From the NCBI GenBank assembly GCA_038211455.1, contig JBBQVP010000171.1, positions 1 to 9,180 on the forward strand: a stretch of DNA of 9,180 nt, given 5' to 3'. Shown piece after piece: positions 1 through 5,782 of the stretch (its first letter is position 1; each line of letters begins with the position of its first letter). This DNA is from SZAS-79 sp038211455. GTDB taxonomy: Bacteria; Pseudomonadota; Gammaproteobacteria; Burkholderiales; SG8-39. The notes under the pieces were generated by a model. The model searched no databases, was not told where the DNA came from, and saw only the letters and a program-made list of their open reading frames with translations. A program made the position numbers and the translations under genes.

Positions 1-25
1 TTAGAATCGAAAGTCGCTGAAGAGT

Positions 26-112
26 TGGTGCCGAGGAAGGGACTCGAACCCCCACAGTGTCGCCACCGCATGGACCTGAACCATGTGCGTCTACCAATTC
101 CGCCACCTCGGC
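26..112 (-). tRNA. tRNA-Leu (anticodon CAG)
   Basis: Read on the minus strand this is a complete class II tRNA of 87 nt including an encoded 3' CCA (plus-strand TGG at 26-28). The 7-bp acceptor stem pairs GCCGAGG (106-112) with its complement at 30-36. The D-arm contains the leucine-type GGCGGAATTGGTAGACGC stretch, the anticodon stem pairs CATGG with CCATG, and the loop TTCAGGT (74-80) gives anticodon CAG at 76-78. A variable arm and the GGTTCGAGTCC T-loop region follow. It decodes CUG leucine codons, abundant in this GC-rich genome. It is transcribed away from rnr; only 32 bp separate its 5' end from the rnr start codon. No terminator is visible in the 25 bases downstream before the window ends. 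Confidence 0.97.
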
Positions 113-122
113 AGGGGAGCGA

Positions 123-151
123 ATTCTAGAGGCTGAACCTCTCCGTGTCAA
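123..151 (-). promoter_or_regulatory. sigma70 promoter of tRNA-Leu, overlapping the rnr start codon
   Basis: On the minus strand a perfect -35 hexamer TTGACA (146-151) is followed by exactly 17 nt and a -10 hexamer TAGAAT (123-128, one mismatch to TATAAT). The discriminator region TCGCTCCCC is GC-rich, as is typical of stable-RNA promoters under stringent control (inference from that known class). Only ten bases lie between the -10 box and the mature tRNA 5' end, so the pre-tRNA leader should be very short, about 1-5 nt. The -35 box covers bases 2-3 of the rnr GTG start codon on the other strand. Confidence 0.85.
128..142 (+). other. Small hairpin just upstream of the rnr start
   Basis: AGAGG (128-132), loop CTGAA, CCTCT (138-142) form a perfect 5-bp stem ending two bases before the GTG start at 145. 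The 5' arm contains GAGG (129-132), the only Shine-Dalgarno-like stretch upstream of rnr, so pairing would hide it. Whether it matters in vivo is unknown. The same sequence is the spacer of the opposing tRNA promoter, so the symmetry may be incidental. Confidence 0.4.
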
Positions 152-2325
152 AAGACAAATCCAAAAAATCCATAGCAAAGAAAACCCCGGCCAAGGCGAA
201 TGCCCCGGCGCCGGCTGCAGGCGCAAGGAGCGCGGCTACGACCGGGTATGCGAGCGAGATCCTCGCCGAGCTGACGCGGGCCGATACGCCCCTCAAGCCG
301 GATGAACTTGCCGAGCGCCTCGAGATCCGTAAGCGCGAGCGCACGGCCTTTGATGCGGCCCTTACGGTCCTGGAGGCCACCGGGCGGGTCGTGACCAACC
401 GGGCCGGCAGCCTGCTGGTTGCCAAGAAGCTTTCACTGATTTCAGGGCGCATCGAAGGGCACCGCGATGGCCACGGGTTCCTGATTCCAGACGAAGGCGG
501 CGAATCGGTATTCATCCCGCCAGCCGAAATGCGTCAGGTGCTGCATGGCGACCGCGTCGCGGCAAAGGTCGCCGGGCGCGACCAGCGTGGCCGGCCGATC
601 GGAGAGATCGTGGATGTCCTGGAGCGGGGCAATCGCCGTGTCGTAGGCAGGCTGCATGCCGAGCACGGCGTGCTTTTCCTTGTCCCGGAAGACCGCCGTA
701 TCGCGCAGGACATCCTTGTGCCCCCGGCCGAGGCCGGCAAGGCCAAAGCTGGCCAGATCGTGACCGTCGAACTGGTTGCGCAGCCCTCCAAGCATGCGCA
801 GCCCATCGGGCGGGTCGCGGAGGTTCTGGGCAGTAGCGAGGATCCCGGGATGGAGATCGAGATTGCATTGCGCAAGTTCGATCTCCCGTATGAGTTTTCA
901 AAGAAGGCGCTCGCGCAGACCAAGGGGCTCCCCGATGCGGTGCGTCCGGAAGACCACGCTGGGCGCAAGGACCTGCGCCGCCTGCCCCTCGCGACAATCG
1001 ACGGCGAGACCGCGAGGGATTTCGACGACGCGGTACATGCGGTGCGCGAAGGCAAGGGCTTCCGGCTCTGGGTCGCGATCGCTGACGTCAGCAATTACGT
1101 GCGCAATGGCGACGGCCTGGATGCCGATGCGCGGGAGCGGGGGACTTCGGTGTACTTCCCGCGCCGCGTGATACCAATGCTGCCGGAAAAGCTTTCCAAC
1201 GGCCTGTGTTCGCTGAATCCCGATGTCGAGCGCCTTGCCATGGTCTGCGAGATGGCGATCACGCCCAAGGGCGCGGTGGCGCGCTACGAGTTCTATCCGG
1301 CGGTGATCCGTTCGCATGGCCGGCTGACATACACCGAGGTATGGGAGATGCTGTCGACGGGCAAGGCGCAGCCTGGCCGGCAGGACCTCCTGCCGCACCT
1401 CAAGACACTGCACGAGGTCTTCCGCGTCCTGCTCCAGGCGCGGGAGCAGCGAGGCGCGATCGATTTCGATTCGATCGAGACGCGCATGGAGTTCGATGCG
1501 CGCGGCAAGATCTCGCGCATCGTTCCCGAGGTCCGCAACGAGGCCCATCGCCTGATCGAAGAGTGCATGCTGGCGGCGAACGTTTGCGCCGGGAATTTCC
1601 TGGTCGAGCGTGGCCAGCCGGTGCTGTTTCGAGTACACGACGTTCCCGCGCCAGAGAAGGTAACCATGCTGCGGGATTTCCTTGCCGAGCTCGGGGTGAA
1701 CCTGGGCGGCGGTGAAAAGCCCAGGCCCAAGGACTATGCGGAACTGCTCGTAAAGATTCGCGAGCGGCCGGATTTCACGCTGTTGCAGACGATCCTGCTG
1801 CGCTCGCTGAAGCAGGCGGTCTACAGCCCTGACAATGCGGGACATTTCGGCCTCGCCTTTGAAGCGTACGTGCATTTCACTTCCCCGATCCGCCGCTACC
1901 CGGACCTGATGGTCCATCGCGCGATCAAGGCCTGCATTGAGGGTCGCCGCTATGACGGGATCGACTGGGAGGAACTCGGCCGGCACTGCTCGGAGACAGA
2001 GCGCCGTGCGGATGATGCCAGCCGCGACGTGGAAAACTGGCTCAAGTGCTTCTACATGCAGGACCATGTGGGGGAGGTGTTCGAAGGGCGGGTGACCGGT
2101 GTCACAGGTTTCGGTGTGTTCGTGACGCTTGACGAATACTTCGTCGACGGCCTGGTCCATATATCGGAGCTGGGGCGCGACTACTTCCAGTTCGATGCCG
2201 CTCGCCATGTCCTGCTCGGCGAGCGCACTGGCAAGCGTTTCCGGCTTGCCGACCGCATGCGCGTCAAACTCGTGCGCGTGGATCTCGAAACTCGGAAGAT
2301 GGATCTGGTTCCCGTCGACAAATGA
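145..2325 (+). CDS. rnr: Ribonuclease R
   Basis: Cytoplasmic 3'-5' exoribonuclease that degrades structured RNA, including rRNA and mRNA fragments. Of 726 residues, about 34-98 resemble the RNase R winged-helix domain, about 98-225 the tandem cold-shock domains (GRIEGHRDGHGFLIPD at 101-116), and about 275-600 the RNB catalytic domain. The metal-binding acidic cluster is IDGETARDFDDAV: D286, D292, D294 and D295, matching E. coli D272/D278/D280/D281. The RNB signature SPIRRYPDLMVHRAI lies at 580-594, and an S1 domain at about 643-723. The winged helix and length favour RNase R over RNase II (about 644 residues). Unlike E. coli RNase R (813 residues) it ends right after S1 with no long lysine-rich tail, while residues 1-34 are Lys/Ala/Pro-rich. 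The GTG start has a weak, distant Shine-Dalgarno, but no in-frame ATG exists before residue 129. The stop overlaps rlmB by 4 bp. Confidence 0.96.
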   Translation: MSKDKSKKSIAKKTPAKANAPAPAAGARSAATTGYASEILAELTRADTPLKPDELAERLEIRKRERTAFDAALTVLEATGRVVTNRAGSLLVAKKLSLISGRIEGHRDGHGFLIPDEGGESVFIPPAEMRQVLHGDRVAAKVAGRDQRGRPIGEIVDVLERGNRRVVGRLHAEHGVLFLVPEDRRIAQDILVPPAEAGKAKAGQIVTVELVAQPSKHAQPIGRVAEVLGSSEDPGMEIEIALRKFDLPYEFSKKALAQTKGLPDAVRPEDHAGRKDLRRLPLATIDGETARDFDDAVHAVREGKGFRLWVAIADVSNYVRNGDGLDADARERGTSVYFPRRVIPMLPEKLSNGLCSLNPDVERLAMVCEMAITPKGAVARYEFYPAVIRSHGRLTYTEVWEMLSTGKAQPGRQDLLPHLKTLHEVFRVLLQAREQRGAIDFDSIETRMEFDARGKISRIVPEVRNEAHRLIEECMLAANVCAGNFLVERGQPVLFRVHDVPAPEKVTMLRDFLAELGVNLGGGEKPRPKDYAELLVKIRERPDFTLLQTILLRSLKQAVYSPDNAGHFGLAFEAYVHFTSPIRRYPDLMVHRAIKACIEGRRYDGIDWEELGRHCSETERRADDASRDVENWLKCFYMQDHVGEVFEGRVTGVTGFGVFVTLDEYFVDGLVHISELGRDYFQFDAARHVLLGERTGKRFRLADRMRVKLVRVDLETRKMDLVPVDK

Positions 2326-3074
2326 ATCCGGCGCGGGTCGTGTTCGGTTTCCACGCGATCACTGTCCTGCTGCGCCAGCGGCCGGAGGGGATCGTCGAAC
2401 TTCACGCGGCCACCGAACGCGTAGATGCTCGCATGCGGGACCTGCTGCGGCTGGCCGAGCAGAAGCGCGTCCGGGTCATGGCCGCGACCGGCGAGCGTCT
2501 CGACGGGTTGTCCGGTCATGCGCGCCACCAGGGCGTCGTCGCCAGGGTCGCGGCCGCGCCGCGCAGCCATAGCCTTGACGATACGCTCGACGCGGTCGAG
2601 GGGCCGCCGTTGCTGCTGGTGCTCGATGGAGTGCAGGATCCGCACAATCTGGGCGCCTGTCTCCGGGTAGCCGACGCTGCTGGCGTACATGCGGTGGTGG
2701 CGCCGAAGGACAGGGCGGTGGGGTTGACCGCGACGGCGAGCAAGGTAGCGAGCGGCGCGGCCGACACGATGCCGTATTTCCAGGTCACCAACCTGGCACG
2801 CACGCTGCGTGAGCTGAAGGAACGCGGGATCTGGATCGTCGGCACCGACGAGAGCGCAAAGGACGATCTCTTCACGGCGGATTTCCCTGAAGCGGTTGCG
2901 TGGGTGCTGGGCGCCGAAGGGGACGGCATGCGTCGGCTGACGCGGGAACACTGCGATTTCCTCGTCCGGATCCCGATGCAGGGCACTGTGGAAAGCCTGA
3001 ATGTATCGGTAGCTGCCGGAATCGTTCTGTTTGAATCGGTGCGGCGGCGACTGTCGAGGGAGCAGAAGAAATGA
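2322..3074 (+). CDS. rlmB: 23S rRNA (guanosine-2'-O)-methyltransferase RlmB
   Basis: SPOUT-class (TrmH/SpoU) methyltransferase that uses S-adenosylmethionine to 2'-O-methylate G2251 of 23S rRNA (E. coli numbering) in the peptidyl-transferase P loop. The 250 residues fit the E. coli enzyme (243). An N-terminal substrate-binding domain (about 4-80, beginning VFGFHAITVLL) is followed by the three SPOUT motifs: motif 1 DPHNLGACLRVADAAG (106-121), motif 2 VLGAEGDGMRRL (195-206), and motif 3 IPMQGTVESLNVSVAAGIVLFE (217-238), which form the trefoil-knot cofactor site. The ATG lies inside the end of rnr (ATGA overlap) with no strong Shine-Dalgarno, suggesting coupled translation. rnr-rlmB adjacency is widespread in proteobacteria, pairing rRNA decay with rRNA modification. 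The stop again overlaps the next gene by 4 bp. Confidence 0.95.
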   Translation: MNPARVVFGFHAITVLLRQRPEGIVELHAATERVDARMRDLLRLAEQKRVRVMAATGERLDGLSGHARHQGVVARVAAAPRSHSLDDTLDAVEGPPLLLVLDGVQDPHNLGACLRVADAAGVHAVVAPKDRAVGLTATASKVASGAADTMPYFQVTNLARTLRELKERGIWIVGTDESAKDDLFTADFPEAVAWVLGAEGDGMRRLTREHCDFLVRIPMQGTVESLNVSVAAGIVLFESVRRRLSREQKK

Positions 3075-4015
3075 AGATTGCAATACTTGACGACTATCAG
3101 GATGCCTGCCGCGGCCTGGACGTCTGGAAAAAGCTCGAGGGTCACGATGTGACCGTGTTTCGAGATACGCTCAAGGATGAAGATGCGCTGGTCGGGCGCC
3201 TGAAGGACTTCGACGCTCTGGTGCTTATCCGCGAACGAACGCGGATGCCCGCTTCGCTCCTTGAGCGGCTGCCGAATCTTCGCGCGCTGAGCCAGACGGG
3301 CAAGGCCGGGTCGCACATCGACCTCGCCGCCTGCACGCGTCTCGGGATCACGGTGCTGGAAGGCGCCGGATCGCCTTATGCGACGGCTGAGCTGACCTGG
3401 GGACTGATCCTTTCCGCCATGCGCCATATCCCGCAGGAAGTCGAAAACCTAAAAATGGGCGGCTGGCAGCAGACCCTGGGGCGTGGATTGCGCGGACGGA
3501 CCCTCGGCGTATACGGGCTCGGACGCATAGGCACGGTGGTGGCCGGCTATGGAAAGGCGTTCGGCATGGATGTCCAGGTCTGGGGCCGCGACGGCAGCCT
3601 GGGTCGGGCGCGCGAGGCGGGATTCAACGTCGCCGCGAGCCGCGAAGTGTTTTTCTCGACCTCTGACGTGCTGTCCGTGCACGTCCGGCTTGCGCCTGAA
3701 ACCCGCGGTCTGGTCACTGCCCGGGACCTGGCCGGAATGCGGCCGGATTCCCTGTTCGTCAACACCAGCCGCGCCGAGCTGGTGGCGCCGAATGCGCTGG
3801 CAAGCTGCCTGGCTTGCGGACGGCCCGGATATGCAGCCGTGGATGTCTACGAGGACGAGCCGGTGACGGGCGGTGGACATCCTCTGCTTGCGCTGGGAAA
3901 CGCGATCTGCACCCCGCATCTGGGCTATGTGGAGAAGGACGGCTACGAGCTGTACTTTGGCGCCGCTTTTGGGAATCTGGCAGCCTTTGCGGCAGACAAG
4001 CCTAAGAGCGCTTGA
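3071..4015 (+). CDS. D-2-hydroxyacid dehydrogenase family protein (phosphoglycerate dehydrogenase-like)
   Basis: NAD(P)-dependent oxidoreductase of the D-isomer 2-hydroxyacid dehydrogenase family, 314 residues. The substrate domain is formed by about 1-105 plus the C-terminal end, and the Rossmann domain by about 106-285. The dinucleotide fingerprint GLGRIG is at 149-154. The catalytic triad is intact: Arg234 in NTSRAELV, Glu263 in VYEDEP and His283 in TPHLGYVE. The stretch after the second Rossmann strand reads VWGRDGS (170-176) and lacks the usual Asp of NAD-specific enzymes at the strand end. Substrate cannot be told from sequence; it is too short for SerA with an ACT domain, and glyoxylate/hydroxypyruvate reductase-like activity is only a guess. 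The ATG overlaps the rlmB stop (ATGA) and has a good Shine-Dalgarno GAGGGAG (3056-3062, 8 nt spacing). It is likely the last gene of the rnr-rlmB transcript; the next promoter begins at its stop codon. Confidence 0.88.
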   Translation: MKIAILDDYQDACRGLDVWKKLEGHDVTVFRDTLKDEDALVGRLKDFDALVLIRERTRMPASLLERLPNLRALSQTGKAGSHIDLAACTRLGITVLEGAGSPYATAELTWGLILSAMRHIPQEVENLKMGGWQQTLGRGLRGRTLGVYGLGRIGTVVAGYGKAFGMDVQVWGRDGSLGRAREAGFNVAASREVFFSTSDVLSVHVRLAPETRGLVTARDLAGMRPDSLFVNTSRAELVAPNALASCLACGRPGYAAVDVYEDEPVTGGGHPLLALGNAICTPHLGYVEKDGYELYFGAAFGNLAAFAADKPKSA

Positions 4016-4041
4016 GAAAGTCCTTGTTTTAAGGGTATAAT
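4012..4041 (+). promoter_or_regulatory. sigma70 promoter of the rpsF operon
   Basis: TTGAGA (4012-4017, one mismatch to TTGACA) and a perfect TATAAT (4036-4041) are separated by 18 nt. The -35 box overlaps the TGA stop of the dehydrogenase gene (4013-4015). A start around 4046-4049 would give a leader of about 110 nt before rpsF. Confidence 0.85.
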
Positions 4042-4058
4042 TCAAAGCTTTCTCGCAA

Positions 4059-4137
4059 ACCAGTTCGGGATTCCAATGAGCTGGTAACCAACGCCTCCGG
4101 CGTTGCCTTGCCACACCGCTATCGCATGGCGGGTGGC
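4059..4137 (+). promoter_or_regulatory. Structured rpsF leader with three tandem stem-loops, candidate S6:S18-binding element
   Basis: Three non-overlapping hairpins fill most of the leader. Hairpin 1: ACCAGTTC (4059-4066) with GAGCTGGT (4078-4085), 8 bp with one G-U and an 11-nt loop. Hairpin 2: CAACGCC (4089-4095) with GGCGTTG (4099-4105), a perfect 7-bp stem on a TCC loop. Hairpin 3: GCCAC (4110-4114) with GTGGC (4133-4137), extendable past an A bulge by CCGC (4116-4119) with GCGG (4129-4132). Hairpin 3 ends 10 nt before the Shine-Dalgarno AAGGAG (4148-4153). Bacterial rpsF leaders are known to carry a hairpin with a conserved CCG that binds the S6:S18 complex and represses translation. 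CCG at 4116-4118 in hairpin 3 makes it the candidate here. Pairing is read by eye, without covariation support. Confidence 0.55.
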
Positions 4138-4158
4138 TTAAACCCAGAAGGAGTATCA

Positions 4159-4572
4159 ATGCGACATTACGAAGTGGTTTTCATCGTCCATCCGGACCAG
4201 AGTGAGCAGGTGCCGGGCATGGTCGAGCGCTATAAGGCGCTCGTAGCATCCCGCAACGGCGTGATGCATCGCCTCGAAGACTGGGGGCGTCGTCAGATGA
4301 CCTACCCGATCGCCAAGATGCACAAGGCGCATTACGTGCTCATGAACATCGAGTGCGACGGCGAGACGCTGACCGAGCTCGAGCAATCGTTCAAGTTCAA
4401 CGACGCCGTGCTGCGCCATCTTGTCGTGAAGATGGACAAGGCCCACTTGACCCCCTCCCCGATGATGAAGGAGGAGAAGTCCAAATCGCTGATGGGTGAC
4501 CAACGCGGTTCCGCCGACAAGCCAGCCGAGAGTAGCGCTGCGCCGGCAGAAGCGGCGCCGGCACAGGCCTAA
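4159..4572 (+). CDS. rpsF: 30S ribosomal protein S6
   Basis: Small-subunit protein of the central platform, where it forms a heterodimer with S18. The 137-residue protein begins MRHYEVVFIVHPDQ and contains the family core DWGRRQMTYPIAKMHKAHYVLMN at about 42-64 and FNDAVLRHLVVKM at about 79-91. The last 35 residues or so are a low-complexity Lys/Ser/Ala/Pro/Glu tail, common in S6 and in some species a substrate for glutamate addition. The ATG at 4159 is chosen over an upstream in-frame TTG at 4108 because it has a textbook Shine-Dalgarno AAGGAG (4148-4153, 5 nt spacing) and matches the conserved family start; the TTG would also lie in the structured leader. It is the first gene of the rpsF-priB-rpsR-rplI operon. 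Confidence 0.97.
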   Translation: MRHYEVVFIVHPDQSEQVPGMVERYKALVASRNGVMHRLEDWGRRQMTYPIAKMHKAHYVLMNIECDGETLTELEQSFKFNDAVLRHLVVKMDKAHLTPSPMMKEEKSKSLMGDQRGSADKPAESSAAPAEAAPAQA

Positions 4573-4601
4573 GAGACTCTTTGGGCCAGGCGGCCAGTCG
4601 T

Positions 4602-4937
4602 GTGGTCAACTGCGGTATGGTCGCCTGCGCCGTCGTCAACAGCGTCGAACTGAGCGGAACACTCGTGGAACTGGGCACATTGCGCTACACACCCTCCGGA
4701 CTGCCGGCGGTAGAGTTTCGCATTCGGCACGAGTCCGAACTCGCTGAGGCGGGTACGCCGCGCGCGGTGAGGGCAGAAGTCAGTGCCCTGGCTTTTGACG
4801 TGGTGGCGAGGCAGGTGGCCGCGGCAGCGCTAGGCACGAAACTCAGGGCGGCAGGATTCCTGGCAGCGAAGAGCCAGCGCAGTACGAAACTCGTGCTGCA
4901 CGTAACCGACATCGAATTCATGGAAGGAGCACTTTAA
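4602..4937 (+). CDS. priB: Primosomal replication protein N (PriB)
   Basis: Small dimeric OB-fold single-stranded-DNA-binding protein that works with PriA and DnaT to reload DnaB at stalled forks. From the GTG at 4602 it has 111 residues. Homology to PriB starts at NSVELSGTLVE (from 4638) and continues through LRYTPSGLP, EFRIRHES, AAALGTKLRAAGFLA, and STKLVLHVTDIEF, the usual OB-fold strand pattern. The start is uncertain: TTG 4581, GTG 4602 and ATG 4617 are in frame. I prefer GTG 4602 because AGGCGG (4588-4593) lies 8 nt upstream, whereas ATG 4617 has no Shine-Dalgarno. The stop TAA directly abuts the rpsR ATG. The position between S6 and S18 genes is classical for beta- and gammaproteobacteria, and its length matches PriB of about 100 residues. 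Confidence 0.88.
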   Translation: MVNCGMVACAVVNSVELSGTLVELGTLRYTPSGLPAVEFRIRHESELAEAGTPRAVRAEVSALAFDVVARQVAAAALGTKLRAAGFLAAKSQRSTKLVLHVTDIEFMEGAL

Positions 4938-5225
4938 ATGGCTTTTGGACGTGGCAAGGGCAAGGGCAAGGGGAAGGGCAAGGACAAGAAGGATCGCGGA
5001 CAGAAAGCACTGTTCCGGCGCCGCAAGTTCTGCCGCTTTACAGCCGAGAAGGTCGAATGGGTCGACTATAAGGAAATCGACGTCCTGAAGGACTTCGTCA
5101 ACGAAAACGGCAAGATCATTCCGGCGCGCATCACCGGAACGACTTCCGGTTTTCAGCGCCAGCTTTCGGTGGCGATCAAGCGCTCGCGGTTCCTTGCGCT
5201 GCTGCCCTACACCGACCTGCACTGA
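4938..5225 (+). CDS. rpsR: 30S ribosomal protein S18
   Basis: Small-subunit protein that pairs with S6 on the 30S platform. The 95-residue protein has the S18 core FRRRKFCRFTAEKVEWVDYK (26-45) and the 16S rRNA-binding C-terminal half, including GKIIPARITGTTSGFQRQL and AIKRSRFLALLPYTD. E. coli S18 is 75 residues; the extra length is an N-terminal extension MAFGRGKGKGKGKGKDKKDRG encoded partly by a hexanucleotide repeat. The Shine-Dalgarno AAGGAG (4924-4929, 8 nt spacing) lies inside the end of priB, and the priB TAA touches the ATG, so the two genes are probably translationally coupled. rplI follows after 10 bases. Confidence 0.97.
   Translation: MAFGRGKGKGKGKGKDKKDRGQKALFRRRKFCRFTAEKVEWVDYKEIDVLKDFVNENGKIIPARITGTTSGFQRQLSVAIKRSRFLALLPYTDLH
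4953..4988 (+). repeat. Hexanucleotide tandem repeat in rpsR
   Basis: Six consecutive in-frame six-base units: three perfect GGCAAG, then GGGAAG, GGCAAG and GACAAG. They encode the alternating Gly-Lys run near the N-terminus of S18. A copy-number change by slippage would keep the reading frame. Confidence 0.85.
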
Positions 5226-5235
5226 GGAGCGAGAG

Positions 5236-5685
5236 ATGCAAGTCATACTGATGGAAAAGGTCGCCAACCTGGGCGGGCTGGGCGAAGTGGTGAAGGTCAA
5301 GGATGGTTATGCGCGTAATTTCCTGATCCCGAACGGAAAGGCGAAGCGCGCCACCGAGAGCAACCTCAAGGTGTTCGAGGCGAGGCGCGCCGAGCTTGAG
5401 AAAGCGCAGGCAGAACTCCTTGCCCAGGCGCAGGAGCGCGGCACGAAGCTGGAAGGCCTCATGGTACAGATCGCGCAGAAGGCTGGTGTCGACGGGCGCC
5501 TGTTCGGTTCCGTTACCAACTACGACATCGTCGAAGCCCTGCAGAAACAGGGATTTGAGGTGGAGCGCTCAAACGTGCGCATGCCGGATGGCCCGATCAA
5601 GCAGGTAGGCGACACCGTGATCACGATCGCGCTGCATAGCGACGTGACTGCGGACATTACCGTTTCGGTACTCGGCGAAGCCTGA
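5236..5685 (+). CDS. rplI: 50S ribosomal protein L9
   Basis: Large-subunit protein that binds domain V of 23S rRNA near the base of the L1 stalk and helps keep the reading frame. At 149 residues it has exactly the length of E. coli L9. The N-terminal rRNA-binding domain carries the family signature GGLGEVVKVKDGYARNFL (13-30) followed by IPNGKA. A long charged, Ala/Glu-rich connecting helix covers about 41-75, and the C-terminal domain runs from about 76 and includes VDGRLFGSVTNYDI. The ATG at 5236 is preferred to an upstream in-frame ATG at 5194, which lies inside rpsR, because GAGGAG (5224-5229) sits 6 nt upstream and the protein then starts MQVILMEKV as in the family. It is the last gene before a strong terminator. 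Confidence 0.97.
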   Translation: MQVILMEKVANLGGLGEVVKVKDGYARNFLIPNGKAKRATESNLKVFEARRAELEKAQAELLAQAQERGTKLEGLMVQIAQKAGVDGRLFGSVTNYDIVEALQKQGFEVERSNVRMPDGPIKQVGDTVITIALHSDVTADITVSVLGEA

Positions 5686-5755
5686 CCGGCAACGTCGAAC
5701 GCCGCCGCAGGGGAACTCGGAAGCGCAGTTCAATCCGCAGCTTGCGGCAGACCGG

Positions 5756-5782
5756 AAAAGGCCTGGCGACAGGCCTTTTCTT
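5756..5782 (+). terminator. Rho-independent terminator after rplI
   Basis: A perfect 10-bp stem, AAAAGGCCTG (5756-5765) with CAGGCCTTTT (5770-5779), is closed by a GCGA tetraloop of the stable GNRA type and runs into TTTTCTT. It ends the rpsF-rplI operon. Because the 5' arm starts with AAAA it could also stop transcription from the other strand. It lies only 22 bases before the dnaB start codon. Confidence 0.88.

Noticed and set aside
898..2208. Long minus-strand open frame antisense to rnr
   Set aside because: It mirrors the codon structure of rnr in a GC-rich genome, has no recognisable domain, and rnr is certain.
2181..3083. Minus-strand open frame antisense to rlmB
   Set aside because: It is a shadow of a well-supported methyltransferase gene, rich in Arg/His/Gln, with no domain.
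4108..4158. Upstream TTG extension of rpsF
   Set aside because: It adds 17 residues not found in S6, lies inside the leader hairpin, and bypasses the textbook SD and ATG at 4159.
5194..5235. Upstream ATG extension of rplI
   Set aside because: It lies within rpsR, has no SD, and L9 begins MQVILMEKV at 5236 with GAGGAG upstream.
5735..5747. Small hairpin CCGCA-GCT-TGCGG between rplI and the terminator
   Set aside because: A 5-bp stem with a 3-nt loop is common by chance at this GC content and has no clear role.
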